From NCBI GenBank assembly GCA_030642845.1, contig DAOWMZ010000004.1:1-17986 (forward strand): a stretch of 17,986 nucleotides of DNA. The letters run 5' to 3'. Each line of letters begins with the position of its first letter. Positions within the stretch are counted from its first letter, which is position 1. Of the stretch, positions 15,044 to 17,986 are shown one piece after another. This stretch comes from Candidatus Zixiibacteriota bacterium. Its GTDB lineage: Bacteria > Zixibacteria > MSB-5A5 > GN15 > FEB-12. The position numbers and the translations under genes were made by a program. The notes beneath the pieces were generated by a model. It did not search any database, had not been told where the DNA came from, and worked only from the letters and a program-made list of their open reading frames with translations.

Positions 15044-15549
15044 TCCTGCCTCCTTTCAAATTCTAAACCGTAATTCTCCCACTCTCTGGAACCACCGAAA
15101 AATATTGAAACGTTCTTGTAACCAAATGCCTGAAGGTTTCTGGCCAAATGCAATGACTGGTCACATTCGTCACCGGAACAAAATGTTATTATCCGGTAGT
15201 CTTTAGATACGAATCCCATAGCGGAATCGAGATACTGTTCAAGATTTTCATATGGCAAATAATCAAACGGAATATTAATTGAACCTGGTATAGTCCCGCA
15301 TTCAAATTCCTCGAACTCACGACAATCGATAAAAAGAACTTCCCCCAAGTTAAATTCCAACTCAGCTAAATCCAGAGCTATAAAAGAGGGATCGCCCTCT
15401 TCGGCATTGGGTGGTATAATTGGTTCATTGCCACTGGATATGTCACGATATTTACCTAACAACTCAATACCATTTGGTGATATTGTGTTTACTAATAAAC
15501 CCAATAATGCTGAAATGATTAGTAAAATAATTATCTGTCGAATTATCAT
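15031..15549 (-). CDS. Membrane-anchored rhodanese-domain protein
   Basis: Residues 4-22 are a single hydrophobic segment, so the protein is likely tethered to the inner membrane with its domain in the periplasm. Residues of about 57-166 form a rhodanese fold: LFIDCREFEEFECGTIPGSINIP, the CH2A-like motif, then the active-site loop starting at C124 (FCSGDECDQS), and FGGSREWENYG near the end. The catalytic Cys is present, so sulfur transfer is possible. A second Cys, C129, within the same loop could form a disulfide with it. It is the first gene of a two-gene operon with the MauE-like gene, which it overlaps by 13 bases. Substrate is unknown. The ribosome-binding site is weak. Confidence 0.85.
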   Translation of the reverse strand: MIIRQIIILLIISALLGLLVNTISPNGIELLGKYRDISSGNEPIIPPNAEEGDPSFIALDLAELEFNLGEVLFIDCREFEEFECGTIPGSINIPFDYLPYENLEQYLDSAMGFVSKDYRIITFCSGDECDQSLHLARNLQAFGYKNVSIFFGGSREWENYGLEFERRQDCGE

Positions 15550-15566
15550 AAATGCTTATCTCATTA

Positions 15567-15594
15567 TTTATACGTTATACTTACTAATAAGCAA
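15567..15594 (-). promoter_or_regulatory. Candidate promoter for the rhodanese-MauE operon
   Basis: On the minus strand TATAAA (15567-15572) lies 16 bases from TTGCTT (15589-15594), giving a good -10 and a weaker -35. The predicted RNA start would be about 10 bases before the ATG at 15549, which is short but possible. Inference only. Confidence 0.35.
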
Positions 15595-15690
15595 ATTGTT
15601 TAAAAATTTATACGATTTTCAAATCAATTCTGAATTTAATTGACATTTATGCCCAGTCAACCTCAAAATAGACATTAGTATTAATTAATA

Positions 15691-15722
15691 AAAAAAACGG
15701 GATTCAAAAAATGAATCCCGTT
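15691..15722 (-). terminator. Intrinsic terminator of the small orphan gene
   Basis: CGGGATTCA (15698-15706) pairs with TGAATCCCG (15712-15720), extended by AA/TT, around a five-base loop. Seven A residues on its left (15691-15697) become a T tract on the minus strand, so it ends minus-strand transcripts coming from 15797-15976. On the plus strand TTATTCTTT follows and may give some activity in that direction too. Confidence 0.85.
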
Positions 15723-15796
15723 ATTCTTTGGTAGTTCTACGCTTAATCGTCAGGAACTATTGAAATATCTCTCTAATTAATCAAAACTTAAATTAT

Positions 15797-15976
15797 TCAG
15801 GAGCCAATTTGAAAACTCCTGTTAATCCGCGACGAAACTAGCATATAACGTCCCTTGAGAATCTTACCCACGACATTGGTAAATTTTGATGACTGCAACA
15901 TCTGTAAGCTATAAGGATGCCAGCAGTCTTTTTCTCCAAGGTTCGCGAACTTTTTTTCTTCTATCCTCTTCGGCAT
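15797..15976 (-). CDS. Small orphan protein of 59 residues
   Basis: I do not recognise this protein. ATG at 15976 is preferred because AGGGAGT lies five bases before it, an excellent ribosome-binding site; a longer TTG-start form to 16015 has none. The chain opens with a charged helix (PKRIEEKKFANLGEKD), has an aromatic, Cys-containing patch (CWHPYS), and a basic amphipathic end (VVGKILKGRYMLVSSRINRSF). No signal peptide or membrane segment is evident. A strong terminator lies 75 bases past the stop. It is in the same direction as the sigma-like gene upstream, 215 bases away. Good translation and termination signals argue that it is real, but no function can be given. Confidence 0.5.
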   Translation of the reverse strand: MPKRIEEKKFANLGEKDCWHPYSLQMLQSSKFTNVVGKILKGRYMLVSSRINRSFQIGS

Positions 15977-16015
15977 AGCACACTCCCTATCTTTTTCGGT
16001 CCCCCTCGACCGCAA

Positions 16016-16191
16016 AAAAATAAATGTTATCTACTGTACAAATAGCGGTGAGGCCATATAGGGATTGTCCTTTGAGAGATATCACCTCCTTGCAAGGTAT
16101 TCCTGGCGCAAACAACCAATAAGAAGGTGCTTACGCTCACTTTGGGTTTACATACACTAAACCCCTCACTAATAAGTCTTTTGACATACGC
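16016..16191 (-). other. Leader-like gap before the 59-residue gene
   Basis: This stretch has no long ORF. On the minus strand it holds a GGGTTTA/TAAACCC hairpin (near 16142-16164), AAGGAGGTGAT (16081-16091), which is a perfect complement to the 16S rRNA end, the palindrome CCTTGCAAGG (16088-16097), and an eight-codon ATG...TAG reading frame (MASPLFVQ) near 16030-16057 with AAAGGA ten bases before it. CGGTC/GACCG can fold around 15999-16015. It may be a regulated leader or a small RNA gene. Nothing is certain. Confidence 0.3.
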
Positions 16192-16506
16192 CTATGTAAC
16201 AAGAACCTTGTGTAACTTCCTGATAGCTCTATGCTTATAAATGTGTACGACTTGTTGAGTGACACCCAAAACTTTGGCAATTTCTCTTTCGGTCTTACCT
16301 TTTAATACATGTTTGATTACTTGTTTTTGTCGTTTTGAAAGAGTATGACCGATGTGCCATTTCAATTTTGAACGTATTTTATCAACATTTTTGCGAGTAT
16401 AAATAAATTTTTTATCACTGTAATATGGGGAGTGCTCATTTGAGAAAGATTCAAGAAACAGCTTATCTACTAAGATTTCAGCATATTTGAATTCCTCAGA
16501 ACCCAT
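16192..16506 (-). CDS. Sigma-70 region 4-like DNA-binding protein
   Basis: Residues 56-102 form a sigma region 4 / LuxR-type helix-turn-helix: LSKRQKQVIKHVLKGKTERE, then IAKVLGVTQQVVHIYKHRAIRKL. The opening 'LSxRQxxVIxxVLxGKTxxEIAxxLGVT' pattern and the final KHRAIRKLH are typical of region 4, which reads -35 elements. There is no region 2, so it cannot melt a promoter on its own; it may be a regulator or one half of a split sigma factor. The 55 N-terminal residues are acidic-aromatic and not recognised. Start ATG has AAGGA eight bases upstream and lies 10 bases after the coiled-coil gene, so both should share a transcript. Similar short sigma-like proteins also occur in phages, but no other phage gene is near. 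Confidence 0.75.
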   Translation of the reverse strand: MGSEEFKYAEILVDKLFLESFSNEHSPYYSDKKFIYTRKNVDKIRSKLKWHIGHTLSKRQKQVIKHVLKGKTEREIAKVLGVTQQVVHIYKHRAIRKLHKVLVT

Positions 16507-16516
16507 GTGATATTCC

Positions 16517-17077
16517 TTAAAAATCTATATTATTATTGGATCGCAATCTGTTTAATTCAGCTACCGTTATTTTATACTGATTAGCAGTCTCAGTTCTTAT
16601 CTCTGCTATCGCCACTTTCTTTTCATAATTAGATAAATCGGAAGGTAAAGATCTGTACTTCTTTTTATAGGATGTCAGAATTTGTTCATGTCTGCCTGGT
16701 GTTGATTTCTTACTCACTGACTTTGTAGGACCGTTGGCTTTGGCTAATTTAGTCTCAGTATTCTTAAGTTTGTTTTGCAATTCATTTATAGAGCCGCCCA
16801 AAGAATCAATTTGTGAAATAAGCGAATCGGTCGATGTTTTATAGGCTAAATCTATCATTGATATTGAATCATTATATTCAGATTCTTTTTGAGTAATTAG
16901 TGATGCTAAGGAATCATTATCAAGACGGACTCGGCTGAGTTGGTTTTCAGATTCTTGCTTTCCCTCGGTAAAGGCATTATCTATCTGATCTTTTTTTCGA
17001 ACAATCTTAACGTAACTTAACCCAACCAGTAAAACCAGAAGAATAAGTGCCAATAACAGTTTCTTTATCATATTCAC
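16517..17077 (-). CDS. Membrane-anchored coiled-coil protein
   Basis: I do not recognise a named family. Residues 5-23 are a hydrophobic anchor (LLLALILLVLLVGLSYV). Residues of about 27-125 are long heptad-like helix with many Asp, Ser and Gln residues (SLASLITQKESEYNDSISMI, then LISQIDSLGGSINELQNKLK). A linker of T, S, P and K follows. The last 50 residues are a compact helical unit, YEKKVAIAEIRTETANQYKI then TVAELNRLRS, which resembles either a LysM end or a helix-turn-helix; I cannot decide. The anchor has KK after the start and K, R, KK after it, so topology is uncertain. GGAG five bases before ATG is a good ribosome-binding site. It is the first gene of the pair with the sigma-like gene. 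Confidence 0.72.
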   Translation of the reverse strand: MNMIKKLLLALILLVLLVGLSYVKIVRKKDQIDNAFTEGKQESENQLSRVRLDNDSLASLITQKESEYNDSISMIDLAYKTSTDSLISQIDSLGGSINELQNKLKNTETKLAKANGPTKSVSKKSTPGRHEQILTSYKKKYRSLPSDLSNYEKKVAIAEIRTETANQYKITVAELNRLRSNNNIDF

Positions 17078-17091
17078 TCCATTTACTTATA

Positions 17092-17120
17092 ACAATATTC
17101 AGAGTATCATTTCAAGTCAA
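17092..17120 (-). promoter_or_regulatory. Sigma-70-type promoter for the coiled-coil / sigma-like gene pair
   Basis: On the minus strand TTGACT (17115-17120) is followed by a 17-base spacer and TATTGT (17092-17097). The -35 matches five of six bases and the -10 four of six. The RNA would start near 17085, close to the ATG at 17077, so the ribosome-binding site GGAG lies near the transcript end. Inference from sequence only. Confidence 0.42.
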
Positions 17121-17204
17121 GTTTGAACTTTTCAAGAGTATTTCAATAATACAAAGAATAGGCGTAATGCTTTATTTCGTAATGCCTTAGAGGTGTAATA
17201 TAAA

Positions 17205-17933
17205 CTATTTCTTTATGCCGAGTGTTAAGAACACCCAGGGGCGAATCATTGACCACCAGCCGATGAAAGGTTTTATTTTGGAGTAGTCTTTTTGGTTTTC
17301 AGGATAGACCATAGATACAGGTACTTCGATAACCCTATAACCGTTTTTTATAGCTTTGTAGTGAAGATAATATTCCATTTCATATCTTCCCAGCCATTCC
17401 TGATCAATATTAATATTCGGATCGTCCAAAATCGAAATCCGGTAAGCTCTGAATCCGCAGGTAATATCTGTTCCTTTAAAACCCAATAATATATTGATAA
17501 AAAAGGTAAACAGCTTTATCGCCAGATTTCTGAACCGGGGTAAATTGGGACTCTCTCCTCCCTGCAAATAGCGTGAACCCTGAATATAATCAGCCTGATC
17601 CAATTTAATAGGTTCAATCAATCGGGGTATTTCTTCGGGAAGCATTTTACCATTACCGGCCATGATGACAACCGTATCAAAACCATTCTCCCTGCAATAC
17701 TTAACAGCAGTGTGAATCCCTGCCCCTACCCCCAGATTCTCTTGATGTTTAATGACAGTAAAACCAAGGTTTGATAAAAATTTAGTAGTGTTGTCAGTAG
17801 AACCATCATCTACAAATAATATTTCATATTCCCTTTTAGAAGGAAATTGATTGATCAGGTTTTCAAGTCTTTCTCCTTCGTTATAGGTAAGTACAACAAC
17901 GAGTATTTTGAGATTTTGATTATCATTTGTCAT
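17205..17933 (-). CDS. Family 2 glycosyltransferase (DPM1/ArnC-like)
   Basis: A GT-A fold enzyme that would move a sugar from a nucleotide or similar donor to a lipid carrier or polymer. It opens with LVVVLTYNEGERLENLI, then EILFVDDGSTDNTTKFL with D42 and D43 binding the nucleotide. GVGAGIHTAVKYC follows and, at 90-97, IMAGNGKM replaces the usual DADGQ, so the metal-binding DxD pair is not in its normal form. QGSRYLQGGE and TDITCGFRAYR are characteristic of the dolichol-phosphate-mannose synthase-like subgroup. No C-terminal membrane segments follow; one hydrophobic stretch is at about 139-151. Length 242 suits the subgroup. ATG overlaps the stop of the gene upstream by ATGA, so it is an inner gene of an operon. 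Confidence 0.88.
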   Translation of the reverse strand: MTNDNQNLKILVVVLTYNEGERLENLINQFPSKREYEILFVDDGSTDNTTKFLSNLGFTVIKHQENLGVGAGIHTAVKYCRENGFDTVVIMAGNGKMLPEEIPRLIEPIKLDQADYIQGSRYLQGGESPNLPRFRNLAIKLFTFFINILLGFKGTDITCGFRAYRISILDDPNINIDQEWLGRYEMEYYLHYKAIKNGYRVIEVPVSMVYPENQKDYSKIKPFIGWWSMIRPWVFLTLGIKK

Positions 17934-17986
17934 GATTTACAAACAACTACTCCGTCAACCAACTCATACTCCCCACCACAGACGCA
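17930..17986 (-). CDS. C-terminal tail of an upstream gene (partial)
   Basis: On the minus strand the frame from the window edge reads CVCGGEYELVDGVVVCKS and stops at TGA 17932-17930. The stop overlaps the glycosyltransferase ATG as ATGA, the usual sign of a coupled operon gene. Both other frames on this strand hit stops. Cys residues spaced as CVCGG...VVVC suggest the end of a zinc-ribbon or a Cys-rich domain, but only 18 codons are visible, so the product cannot be named. Confidence 0.5.
   Translation of the reverse strand, partial: CVCGGEYELVDGVVVCKS

Noticed and set aside
16081..16091. ATCACCTCCTT on the plus strand, identical to the 3' end of 16S rRNA
   Set aside because: The flanking bases do not match 16S rRNA, so this is not an rRNA fragment; it is kept only as a Shine-Dalgarno-like sequence on the other strand.
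16192..17077. Prophage fragment, because short sigma-like proteins occur in phages
   Set aside because: No integrase, capsid, tail, portal or lysis gene and no attachment-site repeats are near; neighbours are cellular genes.
17161..17186. Direct 8-base repeat CGTAATGC at 17163-17170 and 17178-17185
   Set aside because: Two short copies 15 bases apart might be a binding site, but they lie just after the glycosyltransferase gene with no clear target promoter, and chance is likely.

Overview
This window is AT-rich bacterial chromosome with tightly packed genes. Several traits point to an uncultured FCB-group lineage, most likely a Zixibacteria-like candidate phylum. One secreted protein ends in dockerin-like repeats of the form NVADLTDMVDFLFKGG. 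Another ends in a YPNPFNP...SGIYLYRL...KMILLR sorting domain. There are also PorV-like and Omp85-like outer-membrane barrels and predicted metalloproteases. The phylum call is inference from these protein styles; no rRNA marker is present.

Layout, left to right. (1) 1-300: the 3' end of an outer-membrane beta-barrel gene and its intrinsic terminator. (2) 300-2340: a leader with several possible RNA helices, then a secreted M6-family metalloprotease with a C-terminal sorting domain, closed by a two-way terminator. (3) 2336-6610, minus strand: a 70-residue zinc-ribbon protein with its own promoter and leader hairpin, a large secreted HExxH protein with dockerin-like repeats, and a single-POTRA Omp85-like protein. 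(4) 6760-14600, plus strand: the core of the window, an eight-gene type II secretion / type IV pilus-like assembly cassette. Its order is ATPase, GspF/PilC platform protein, two pseudopilins, a PilM-PilN fusion (the same layout as GspL), PilO/GspM-like, PilP/GspC-like, and a short secretin. (5) 14597-15549, minus strand: a MauE/DoxX-type membrane protein overlapping a membrane-anchored rhodanese. (6) 15690-17120, minus strand: a small orphan protein with a strong ribosome-binding site and terminator, a protein that is little more than sigma-70 region 4, and a membrane-anchored coiled-coil protein; a good sigma-70-type promoter precedes the last two. (7) 17205-17986, minus strand: a family 2 glycosyltransferase that overlaps, by ATGA, the end of an upstream gene cut by the window edge.

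How they may work together: the plus-strand cassette encodes an inner-membrane platform (E, F, L/M-N, M/O), a periplasmic connector (C/P), an outer-membrane secretin and two pseudopilins. That is enough for a minimal T2SS-like piston, but no retraction ATPase, prepilin peptidase or minor pseudopilin is in view. The flanking secreted proteases and outer-membrane proteins suit a cell-envelope and secretion neighbourhood, although the M6 protease carries a type IX-style tail rather than anything specific to T2SS. No tRNA, rRNA, CRISPR array or intact mobile element was found.
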